This document shows positions 29,205-38,149 of a stretch of DNA of 38,149 nucleotides, piece by piece. Below the pieces are notes generated by a model. It saw only the letters and a list, made by a program, of their open reading frames with translations. It did not search any database and was not told the origin of the DNA. Positions within the stretch are counted from its first letter, which is position 1, and the number at the start of each line of letters is the position of its first letter. This DNA is from Bifiguratus adelaidae (taxonomy: Eukaryota > Mucoromycota > Endogonomycetes > Endogonales): positions 1 to 38,149 of the forward strand of contig MVBO01000144.1 of NCBI GenBank assembly GCA_002261195.1, written 5' to 3'. A program made the translations under genes and the position numbers.

Positions 29205-31548
29205 GTTCAGACGCAAGAAACAAGATACCGAGATTCGCGCAAAGAATCAACCTGGTCACCGGACAAGACCTCTGACTGCTGGCTCACGACAGTCGACTGA
29301 ACACTAAAGCTCGTACTGTCAAGGCTGGTGACTATCCTTGTAGCGCTGTATCGCAATGTCGGACTGAGACGACAACAATCGCGGGGAGGATGTCTGTGAC
29401 AGGCAAAAAACTCGTTGCCGTCTAATCGGGAATAATCAACGTGCAGACGAAAAAGGCGTTGACGATAGGGCAAGTTCAAGAACGCCTTGGCCGTGCAGCG
29501 ATAGATGGACTATCGATGTCTATCCCCTTGTACGACAACCTCCTGAAGGATAAATGCCGGCAAGGTGAATAAACAATGCTTTCGGCGTAGAATGAAGCAA
29601 GCGTTACTGCCAAAAGCGCGCGATAAAGAGGCAGAAGAGAGACAAGGTGGCGCTAAAGGCAGAGAAGAGCGTTTGAGAACTCTCAGATAACATTTGTGAC
29701 AAATGATGAAGAATGTGACATGTAGCAAAAAGGCCTCAGCGTAACAAGCCCTTTGCAAACAAACCTTCGGCCAATCAATTGACCAGCCGACACCTGGTGC
29801 ACCTTGTTGCATGACCGTGTGACACATATAAGGTTCCATGCTCGGCGGATTGACCAGCACGAAATATACGAATGCAGTCTGGTCTCATACCTGCTTTTCT
29901 GGAAGTTTCATGAAACATGGAATGTAATGGGGTTTCAAAGTTCGATGATTTTCCTTGCTTATACTGGTCACCGGTCCGGAGTGTTCCACAAATGTATATT
30001 GCATTTCCACAACATTCCACTCGTCTGATATTACATGCTGCTAGATAAGGTAAAACAATCTGCCGGGGTATGATTGCGAGACCGGGGTAGTAGCGGCGCG
30101 CTCCATGTCTTGTTTGCACATGACAAGTCTCGGTTTGCATTCACACTCGGATAGCATACCTTAAGACCTTTATTGTGAAATGCAATTATTGCAGCACTTA
30201 CTCAGATAACTAAACTAACCCACGTTCGAGTTTTCGGATACACAATGTTCCACGCAAAGGAACGAGAATTTTGTCAGGGGGAAAATTTTGCAGTGGATGA
30301 CTAACTGAACCATGAGCGTGTTGCTGCTTTCGCAGGTATTCAAGGACGCAACTGTTACCGGTGGAAAAGCGAAATGATGAACAAGCCAGTACTGAATTGA
30401 CTGGCGTTGTGGTTGAATGGTGGAAACGGGTGCCCGTGCCAGGTTAGCACAGCGATACAACGGGTGGCTTGGACGTCCCAGTTTCGCGTTGCGGTACCGC
30501 ACACGACTAGTGGACAGTGCTAGTTGTAGCAAATAGAAGCACCGTTTACGGAGTCCCGAGTGGTCGCTGAGTATCCTTGAGAAAATGCTTCGACAATTGG
30601 AATTCCCGACAAATTGGTGCTCGATTAGAAAAAGCAGTGCTACGCGTTCCACTGACAACTCACCCAAACCGTTGACCCTAGGCGTAATTTCCCAAGATTC
30701 TTTCGCAAAGAGCTCTCCGACCCGCCTAGAAGCCCTCTCTGCCTTTGTTCCATCGGGTGCTTCGCCAAAACGTTGCAGAGGTCCGGATCGGCCCCTAGGA
30801 ACTCCTCACTTGGTGGAGCAAATCTATACCGTGCACAGCTTGATCCGCGGCCGCGTGTGAAGATTGTCAGTCCTCTTGGCCCAGCAGATTATGAGCTATG
30901 AGCGCCATGTATTGCGTTTGTTTGATGTCGTACCGCAGCGAGCTCCAAAGATAGCGAGCAATACATCGTGCTCACTCCAGGTGGAGTCGCTGGTTCTTCA
31001 CAGGGACCATATTCCCCGAAGTGACGACAACGGTGAATATTACGTTTTCAAAAGCATCCGTTGAACAGAGAGCTACAAAAGACTCAGACGTGAGAAAGAC
31101 TTCGTCAACAGCAAAACAAACTACAGGCGTTGATACTTTCAAAGCTAGGGATTGGAACTTGACAAGTTGAAATGTCTGCAACGCGTGCAGACGGGAAACA
31201 AGGGTGAGAAAGAGACGGAGGAACTTCTTTCGAAGAGGACACGTTCCAAATTGGGGAAACATCGAGAAGTTCGGCGTCTCCCATCGAGATTCGAGTTGTA
31301 GCTCGAAAGGATAATGGGCTTCCTTGGTATCTGCTCGTTTTCGCTTGCCTGGTACCAAAAAGACCATATACGTTCATCCGTCACAAAGATGGTTTAAATG
31401 ACTCTCAACTTCGACTTTCAGGGACATTCCTCTCATTGTGCTTCTGGATAGTCTCAAGATATGAAAGCGCTGTATTTCAACGGTCCAGCCGTTCTCTCAT
31501 TAGACCAGGCTAGGATCCGATAATATCAACATTTATTTGATCCAGCAA
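29205..31548. other. Gene-poor 2.3-kb region
   Basis: No gene can be supported here. Frames of up to ~150 codons (for example 30215-30667 minus, 30972-31367 minus and 30585-30860 plus) lack domains, lack convincing splice partners and are mostly frame shadows of each other. I find no tRNA box pair, tandem repeat, transposon terminal repeat or transposase motif. The region should include the promoter of the unrecognised gene and the 3' UTR of the glutathione S-transferase gene. Confidence 0.45.
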
Positions 31549-32318
31549 TTATTGTCCCAGCTTGGCATAGGCGGCCTTGGTGTTTGGCATGTTGGCGATG
31601 CGCTCAACGTACTTGCCAAGGCGAGGGTGCTTGCTAAAGTCAAGCTTGGCAAAGAAAGCGATATGAAGCCATCCGTAGAATGCCATATCAGCAATTGTGT
31701 AACGATCAAGAGCAATGAATTCAGACCCCTTTTGCTCCTGCTTCTCTAGGCGCTGCTCGAGAACGTCGTACAGACGAAAGGTCTCGTTACGATAGCGATC
31801 AAGAATCACGTCACTTGGCTTCTCGCCCGAAGTCTGCTCGTGAAAGTGCATGAACCAGTTCAAGTTGCCTTGAGCAGGACCGACACCAGACAATTGATGG
31901 GTCAACCAGACCATCTAAGAGAATGTCAAGGCTGGGTCGAAAGGAGTTACTTCCACGACTTACCACTTCGGTCTTCTCATTCACGTTGCGGCCAAAGTAC
32001 TTGCCGGATTTATCATACATCTCGGCGAGGTAGTAAAGACAGGCGCCGGACTCCCAAACGATACAATCACCATTGCCGTGATCAATGAGCGCAGGAACGC
32101 GACCCTGCAAGCATGTCAGCGAAACGAGTATTGACCAACCACAACAGCCTACGTACGTTGGGGCAAATAGCCAAATACTTTGGTGATTTGACACCTTCGG
32201 GACCAAAAGGAAGTGGATTAACAGTGTAGCTCAAACCAAGCTCCTCCAACAACAAGGCCACCTTCGGTGGGTTGGGTCCGACACCGTCGTGAGCATACAA
32301 ATCAATTCCTCCAGTCAT
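31549..32318 (-). CDS. Glutathione S-transferase, Ure2/YfcG-like
   Basis: Three exons, 32318-32157, 32104-31964 and 31914-31549, all split between codons, give 222 aa. The thioredoxin-like N-domain reads IDLYAHDG, PPKVALLLEELGL, then LAICPNGRVPALIDHGNG across the first intron (conserved cis-Pro in VPAL), and WESGACLYYLAEMYD. The C-domain holds NWFMHFHEQ, YRNETFRLYDVLEQRL, FIALDRYTIADMAFYGWLH (the GST N-capping box region) and PRLGKYVERIANMPNTKAAY. This is the cytosolic GST layout of fungal Ure2-like/YfcG-type enzymes, which use glutathione in detoxification or disulfide reduction. MTGG is taken as the start because the longer frame upstream has no ATG. It is not the yeast Ure2 prion type: no Asn-rich N-terminus is present. 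Confidence 0.93.
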
Positions 32319-32359
32319 GTTTGACGCGTAGCGATTAGATGAAGTAAGGGATGCACCTG

Positions 32360-32366
32360 ATATATA
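32360..32366 (-). promoter_or_regulatory. Possible TATA element of the GST gene
   Basis: A TATATAT heptamer lies about 42 bp upstream of the GST ATG. The short distance would leave a very short 5' UTR, so this is tentative. Confidence 0.3.
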
Positions 32367-34067
32367 CACGCGGAATTGACAAATCAGCTTGATTATTTAG
32401 GCAAGTCCATCACTCCGCACGGCGTCATGAGCTTGTATTGGCCGGAACGACTCCAGCGATCGGCGATTGAATGACTAATACTTGTCTGCCAAAGAATAGA
32501 AATTTCAACCCATATCTGGTAAATGAGCGTTCATTAAATTGCTCAATGCTTACAAATCGCGGGGACCCTCGGCCAACGTTGGGCCGCAGGGAGAATCCCT
32601 CCTGATTTTCCCTGTCAGTGGGCCATAAGCAGTATCATCCGAGCATGTAATGTAACGCGACCGTCAATCCATGATTGACTCGCCGTTGTGTGAAAAAGAA
32701 TGACTGAAAAGAATGGCCGCATGCCTTATGACAAGAACCATCATCTCTGCAGCCACATGGCTCAATCTGTGCTCGCTTTACACCTACTCAGGTCTTGTAC
32801 CATAACACAAGCGATGATGGACCGGTTCAACAGGGAGTCCAGTCTGCCTTTGCCTTAAAAAACATGTAACCGACGCTTGGTGGCAGAACGTGCAGTAGTA
32901 AGTCGCGATGCTTCTGAGAGTGAAGACGATTTCACGAAAAGTTTCCAATTGAGTAGTCCAGACCAAAAGTAGGGTGTGCTCGCTTTAAAACCGTGTTACA
33001 TGGATTGCCTTCCTTTGTAGAACTTTTGCGTGCTGATCGTGGCTATCGGATGCGTGTCCTCGGGCAGAGTGAGGAGGCACTTCGGCTAGACAGAGTCATG
33101 CGACGGCTACGCTATTCAATCCGAATAACCCAGTGAACAGACAGCGCTTTTTGACTTGACTTTATTGCCAAACGTTTCCGGCACGGTTGCGTACTCCTCA
33201 TAGCCATCATGTGTCAGCATTTATGAGTGGAGGCTTCGGATGGCCTCACAGCAGTCTTGGGTCTCCCTTGTACCGAGGTCTAAGGAAGCTACACATGGCA
33301 GTAGCCCAGTTTCTATCGACAAATGATTTTGCATGCGTGAGCGTTGAAGCCAACCGCCCGCAGTGACTTATCTCATTCGCATGATAGAAGCGAATATCGG
33401 TCTCATCAAATTGGATCGAAGAGCGCATCTTGCACCTTTGATGATGCTGCCGACCCAAAGAAGCCCTAAAAGCGAGCCGAGCAAGCATTATTGAGAATCG
33501 CGGACATGATTCCTTTATGGTGGGAATTTGCAAATAGACATGCAGGCTCAGAACACACACGGATCGCATGTACGCTGGAGCCGAGAGCTGGTGTAACCGG
33601 CAACAACAGGCGCTAGCCTGACTTAGAGGCTAGTAAGGCGGGATACTTGAGTCACTCGACCACAGCCTTGCTATAACCTTGGCTATACCTCGATTCTTCG
33701 GTGCAAGTCGGCCTTGATGTCAAATGTCCTTGCGCGGCAACCATACCATCAAATTTAGAACGTTCGCAATCACGCAGGCATGCATCTCTCATATTGGTCG
33801 CGACAGACCTAGCAGATCCCGTTCGGTCAAACACCATGCAATCAAGAAGCGAAAGGCGCTAGCACTGGTATGATCTATAGAGTCCATACATGTGTATTTT
33901 GCCCAATGCGGATGGAGTCTACGCGTACAGGTCGCTCACCTATTTCTCCATATATCTTGCTTCATCCAAATGGAGATATACATCCACTTATGGTGTAACC
34001 CAAGGTCGACCTTTTCTCATGTTTGCGTTCTCGCTGAACGTTTCGCACAGCAACCATGGATCCCGAG

Positions 34068-34074
34068 TATAAAT
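34068..34074 (+). promoter_or_regulatory. TATA box of the GH3 gene
   Basis: TATAAAT lies 47-53 bp upstream of the GH3 start codon, close to the usual TATA context. A focused TATA promoter fits a regulated secreted enzyme. Confidence 0.5.
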
Positions 34075-34120
34075 GAATTCGGGTGCTTTTCGGAGCATGC
34101 TTGCACACTGAGTACCCATC

Positions 34121-37100
34121 ATGAAGCTCCACGGTGCAGTCAGCGTTATTCTGCTGGCCACTCGCGCTCTGGCGGGGCCTTCCACCAGTCAAAACCCAGC
34201 GTATGTCGATTTGCAACTTGTTTGATGTCTGACTAACGTCTTGCTTATGTGCAGCGAAACCGCTATTTACAAGTCGCCACACGCCTCCATAGAGGCTCGT
34301 GTGGAAGATCTGTTGAGCCGCATGACCTTAGAAGAGAAGCAAGCACAATTGATGCAAGGCAATGTCGCCAATTTCGTGGACAAAAATTACGTCGTGAATC
34401 GAACCGCCTTGCAGAATGTAGTCCCTCCAGCATCTGGCGCTATTTATGGTAAGCACTGATTGTTTCGGGAGGAAGCTTGGCCAATTATTGTGATACCTTC
34501 ACAGCTGCGTTGATTCCACGGTATGCACTAGCCATCGCAATCAATGAAACGCAAGATTATTTGCTACATAATACCCGCCTGGGCATTCCAGCTCTTATGC
34601 AATCCGAAGGTATTCACGGGTACCTGGATGAGAACAGTACAATTTTCATGTCACCTATCGGCATGGCTTGTTCCTTTAACCCGGAATTGCTCAGCAAAGT
34701 TTCCGGTGTCATTGGAAGCGAAGCGGCTAGTGTGGGCGTCACCAACATCTTTGGTAAGGGAACCGTGTGCGACGCACATTCTGAGATGGACTCAAAATTT
34801 ATGATTCCGAGCAGCTCCTGTGCTCGATCTCAGCAGAGAACTGCGATGGGGGCGCGTCGAAGAGAATTATGGTGAGGATCCATTCTTGACAGGTAAGCGT
34901 ATCAACAGGAACATAACGTGTACTGCAATTTGACGAATACGTTCATCAGGCGAGATGGGCCGTGCTTATGTGATCGGTTTACAGTCAGGCAAGCGTCCCA
35001 ATACGGCCAAATCTGCCCAATATCGTCTAGCTTCGATGGTGAAACACTTTGTTGCATTTGGGTCGTAGGTTGATTGTATCATATGTCCAGTTCTTCTTAC
35101 TGAAGCGATCCGAAAAAGGCCTGAAGGTGGCGTGAACACCGCTCCAGTAAGTCTGGTGCAGCTTGTCGACGAGGATCCATCTAATGGATATCCCTTAGGT
35201 TGCCGGTGGAGAGCGAGATTTGCGATCACTTTACTTGCCTCCGTTCAAGCGAGCAATTGTGGATGGCGGAGCATTATCTGTTATGAGTGGCTACAGGTGA
35301 GAGGGATTCGAGGAGTCACTCAGTTCATTTTATCCACTTGCATCACTGACGACCTTCCCATCATCTTCGCAAGTGCTTATGACGGTGTCCCTTGCGCTAT
35401 CAATCGTCACGCAATGACTGACGTCCTGAAGAAAGAATGGGGGTTCACCGGGTTTGTCGAGTCTGACTCGGGCGCTATCGACTTTCTATGCTCCATTCAC
35501 CATATTTGTGTCGCCGATGCACCGAGCTCTAGCCCAAATCCAGTTCCTGCCCGCTTAGCACTAGAAGCTGGTAATGATATGGAGGTAAGAAACGTAGTAG
35601 TTGCAATCATGCTTCCGAAATACTTATCGTTTTGTTTCTGTAGATGGGTGGATCCATCGTAAGTTTTCTGATGATTTCCCTCTGTAAAGTGCAAATTTTG
35701 AGGCAAGCATGCTCTGACAGATGCACTATGTCACAGTCGCCGAACAAGTGCAACAAGTATGTTTATTCATAAGTGGGATGGAGATACTGATACTTGCGCT
35801 TCAGAAACAACTCAGTATGAGCGTCGTGGATGACGCAGTACGCCGGGTACTTCGCGTCAAATTCCAGCTTGGCTTGTTTGAAAATCCATGGTCGACTTCC
35901 ACCTACAATTCGACGATACATACTCAATCCTCCGTTGCTCTGGCTCAGCAAATGGATGAAGAAGCGATCGTGCTCCTTGAAAATGACGGGACCCTCCCAA
36001 TCTCGCCCAAAGTTAGCTCTGTTGCGGTCATAGGCCCACAAGCTAACGTGATGCAATACGGCGACTATGTCCAGAATGGTGTATTTGATCGAGGCATCAC
36101 TCCCTTGGCGGGCATCAAGGCTCTTGTTGGTGGCTCTGTCAAAATCAACTATGCCGAAGGATGTAAGTTGTGGTCCAACGACCAAAGCGGATTCAAGGAC
36201 GCTGTAGAAGCCGCCAAGCAATCCAAAGTTGCCGTTGTCATGGTTGGCACCTGGACGCGGGATCAAACGCTCTTGTGGCAGGGATTGAATGCAACTACCG
36301 GCGAGCACGTAGATGTCAATGATTTGGGCTTGGTCGGCGCTCAGCTGGATCTAGTGAAGGCAGTTCAAGCTACTGGAACACCCACTGTTGTGGTGTATGT
36401 GAGCGGCAAGCCAATATCTGAACCATGGATCAAGGACAATATCAACGCCATTGTGCAGGAGTTTTATCCTAGTAAGTCAGTGCGTCGTCGAGAGGCTTCT
36501 CGATGTAATTCTCTTTCTGCGCTCCGACAGGTGAACAAGGTGGCGCTGCTCTTGCCAACATCCTCTTTGGAAAGGTCAATCCAAGTGGAAAGCTTTCAGT
36601 GTCATTTCCAACCTACGTTGGTAGCCTTCCTTCGTACTACAATTACTACAATGGAGGTCGTTCGACAAGTCCAGGATACGCGTATTCTGTAAGTAGACTC
36701 ATAATTCTGATTGAACATGTATTCACTTTCATCACATGACACACAGAATGGAACGCTGGTGTTTGGCCATCAATACGTCCTTGGTACTCCGCAGCCAATG
36801 TGGCTGTTTGGCCACGGTTTATCATACACAACTTTCAACTACACAAGCGTCAAGATGCAAAGCTCGACGGTACGGTCGAGTAGTAAACAGGTCAATGTCG
36901 AAGTATCAGTTACCAATACTGGCAAAGTCGATGGTAAAGAGGTGGTGCAGGTCTACGTTAACGACGTCGTGTCCTCTGTTGTCACCCCAAACTTGGCTCT
37001 GAAAGGATTCAAGAAGGTCAGCATCAAGGCTGGGCAGACAGTGACCGTTGTTGTGCCTATCAACATTCAAGATCTTGCTGTATGGACTACCAGCAATCAA

Positions 37101-37190
37101 TACGTTGTTGAACCAGGTCAATTCGACGTTCACATCGGAGGAAGTGCTGCAACGGCGAGACTTTTGACTAGCTTCAATGTCACAAACTAG
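34121..37190 (+). CDS. Secreted GH3 beta-glycosidase with Fn3-like C-terminus
   Basis: Thirteen exons: 34121-34200, 34255-34448, 34505-34753, 34815-34892, 34950-35064, 35119-35146, 35199-35296, 35374-35584, 35644-35658 (15 nt), 35721-35756, 35805-36471, 36531-36688 and 36747-37190. They give 790 aa in frame. A signal peptide (MKLHGAVSVILLATRALAG) is followed by the GH3 barrel: ARVEDLLSRMTLEEKQAQL, TRLGIPALMQSEGIHG, LDLSRELRWGRVEENYGEDP, VKHFVAFGSPEGGVN, and FTGFVESDSGAID with the nucleophile Asp312. The alpha/beta domain holds EAIVLLENDGTLPIS and VAVIGPQANVMQYGDY. The end is an Fn3-like domain (FGHGLSYTTF; VSVTNTGKVDGKEVVQVYV). It should release glucose or xylose from the ends of beta-linked glycans outside the cell. 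The exon 2-3 junction (intron 34449-34504) is the least certain. Confidence 0.92.
35644..35658 (+). other. 15-nt microexon of the GH3 gene
   Basis: Five codons, MGGSI, lie between introns of 59 and 62 nt. Both flanking introns have GTAAG donors and YAG acceptors, and both neighbours stay in frame. Family sequence expects the E-M-G-G/S stretch after LEAGNDME. Confidence 0.75.
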
Positions 37191-37865
37191 GTTGTAGCGG
37201 CTGCGGAATTTTATGTGGAATTTATTGAGTACTTTCTACCAGAGACACGATTCGACGCCTTCCCCAATGCTTGAGAGCCGCCCTAGACCCTGAACCCCAT
37301 GCCTCTTTTTCAAGGGTCCTTGCCTAAATTGGTGGAAATGTCGATCATCATTGTGCATGGTGCCGTTCGCAACTCCACAATTCCACAAGTGAATACAAAA
37401 GATGGGGTATTGCTCCATTTCTCTTCTTGCTGAATAGCGAGATCAATCTTCAACGCTCTTGTCAGTGTCTCAACCACCGTCGAACAAAAGATCTGTCAAA
37501 AAGTCCTGAACAGAAAGACGGATTGCCACTGAAGAGCTAAAAGTTTCATAATTGAACTCTAGAAGCGGATCATTGCCAGGGGCAACAGGCATCGAAGAAT
37601 CATTTGTACAGTTATATTCGTCCATTCCTTACGGAACGTACCTTGAGGCTACCAGAGTTCTGGGAATCGCACCTGAACCGCTCCGGCTTCGTGCTGTATC
37701 GAATGGGAGCATCGTTCTCCGAAGAAGTGTTCGAGAATGGAAAGGCCATTAGGTCGCACTTTGTTCTGGCAAGCCTGAGGAAGAAGACAACAAGGATATA
37801 TATATAGAGTCAGACCGCTCACATGAAGTAGGTCTTAATTCTTCTTCACCCTTTGAAAATGTCAC
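37191..37865. other. Intergenic, between GH3 and a secreted-protein gene
   Basis: These 675 bp hold the GH3 3' UTR and the promoter of the next gene. Short frames at 37552-37807 have no recognisable product. No repeat or RNA gene is seen apart from the TATA-like run listed separately. Confidence 0.45.
37795..37806 (+). promoter_or_regulatory. TATA-like run
   Basis: An alternating ATATATATATA run lies 60-70 bp upstream of the ATG at 37866 and is a plausible TATA element for that gene. Confidence 0.4.
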
Positions 37866-38149
37866 ATGTTGTCGAGTTTATTGGTTGTGCTGGCCACAGC
37901 CATGACCTGTAGTCTCGCTGCGCCTGCCCTTTACAAACGGGAAATAGCTCCAAGAGCAGCAATTACTACATTTCGTGGGCAATAGGGCTCAGTGAACGCC
38001 CGCAAACTTTGTTCTCTATAATCACCTTTGGGGAGAATCACCCGCTACCTCTGGCTCTCAATTCACTTCTCTTGATTATATAGCGGCAACACCATCTCTT
38101 GGCAAATTTCATGGCCGCGCGGGGGAAGGTGAGGTGGGGGGGGGGGGGG
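37866..38149 (+). CDS. Start of a secreted protein (partial)
   Basis: An ATG at 37866 opens MLSSLLVVLATAMTCSLAAPA, a clear signal peptide, followed by LYKR|EIAPR, a likely Kex2 Lys-Arg cleavage site. The frame stops after ITTFRGQ unless an intron is removed. GTGGGC after ITTF and the acceptor TATATAG before CGGCAACACC would continue it as ITTFPATPSLGKF. The rest lies past the window, and the last bases are a low-quality-looking poly-G run. The family cannot be named; pro-lipases and other pre-pro secreted enzymes start in a similar way. Confidence 0.5.
38137..38149. other. Terminal poly-G run
   Basis: The window ends in an uninterrupted run of G after a G-rich stretch. This looks like a contig end or sequencing artefact rather than a telomere, since no repeat unit is present. 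Confidence 0.6.

Larger units (their letters stand above)
32319..34120. other. Divergent intergenic region, GST/GH3
   Basis: These 1.8 kb separate the divergent GST and GH3 genes and should hold both promoters; two TATA-like elements are listed separately. Frames such as 33246-33569 (minus) show no domain. I see no RNA gene or mobile element. Confidence 0.45.

Noticed and set aside
30585-30860. 91-codon plus-strand frame in the gene-poor region
   Set aside because: No homologous motif and overlapping alternative frames of similar length.
32319-32369. Longer GST N-terminus
   Set aside because: The extended frame begins with GTG and overlaps a TATA-like element; MTGG is the first ATG and fits the family.
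34449-34471. A 23-nt intron in the GH3 gene giving G-SLANYCDTF
   Set aside because: Far too short for splicing here. The 56-nt intron 34449-34504 fits local sizes, although the junction remains the weakest in that gene.
1-38149. tRNA, rRNA, CRISPR arrays, LTR elements or transposases
   Set aside because: Scanning by eye found no tRNA B-box in context, no regularly spaced repeats, no long terminal repeats and no transposase or reverse transcriptase motifs. A tool could still find weak cases.

Overview
The window is eukaryotic nuclear DNA from a filamentous, RNAi-competent fungus. The genes are dense and lie on both strands. Most are cut by short introns, usually 43-65 nt, with GTRNGT-type donors and YAG acceptors. 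The proteins are typical of fungi: a Prm10-type ThrE transporter, a Reg1-type phosphatase regulator, a Pmc1 Ca2+-ATPase, a Gea/GBF1 Arf-GEF and Mpo1. A GH46 chitosanase, an Argonaute and a RAD51D recombinase argue against budding yeasts. They would fit an early-diverging lineage such as Mucoromycota, where chitosan is a main wall polymer. That placement is inference, because I could not search a database.

Layout, left to right. 1-1901 (-): ThrE/Prm10-like transporter, cut by the left edge. 2241-3703 (-): Reg1-like PP1 regulator, four exons. 4657-5653 (+): Tda10/glycerate kinase-like P-loop kinase. 5686-6671 (-): secreted GH46 chitosanase. 7102-8943 (-): bZIP factor with a probable membrane anchor. 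9035-10350 (+): DusA-type tRNA-dihydrouridine synthase, five exons, sharing a 91-bp divergent promoter with the bZIP gene. 10410-11075 (-): Mpo1-like dioxygenase. 11641-17038 (+): Gea/GBF1 Arf-GEF, 16 exons. 17279-21250 (-): Pmc1-type Ca2+-ATPase. 22933-25886 (+): Argonaute with a complete DEDH slicer tetrad. 26155-27615 (-): RAD51D-type recombinase, at least eight exons, convergent with Argonaute. 27982-29204 (-): unrecognised protein. 31549-32318 (-): glutathione S-transferase. 34121-37190 (+): secreted GH3 beta-glycosidase, 13 exons including a 15-nt microexon. 37866-right edge (+): start of another secreted protein. The window ends in a poly-G run that looks like a contig end.

I see no single operon-like or biosynthetic system. 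The genes are housekeeping (Arf-GEF, Ca2+ pump, tRNA modification, lipid oxidation), regulatory (PP1 regulator, bZIP, Argonaute), DNA repair (RAD51D) and secreted carbohydrate-active enzymes. The points most worth following are: the bZIP factor built like ATF6/CREB3; a bacterial-type DusA and a bacterial-type chitosanase in a fungal locus; a slicer-competent Argonaute tail-to-tail with RAD51D; two GC-AG introns; in-frame introns, one of which breaks the Ca2+-ATPase hinge motif; and an unrecognised conserved-looking protein. Exon models were built by hand from splice signals and remembered family motifs. Spliced lengths are frame-checked, but no transcript data were available.
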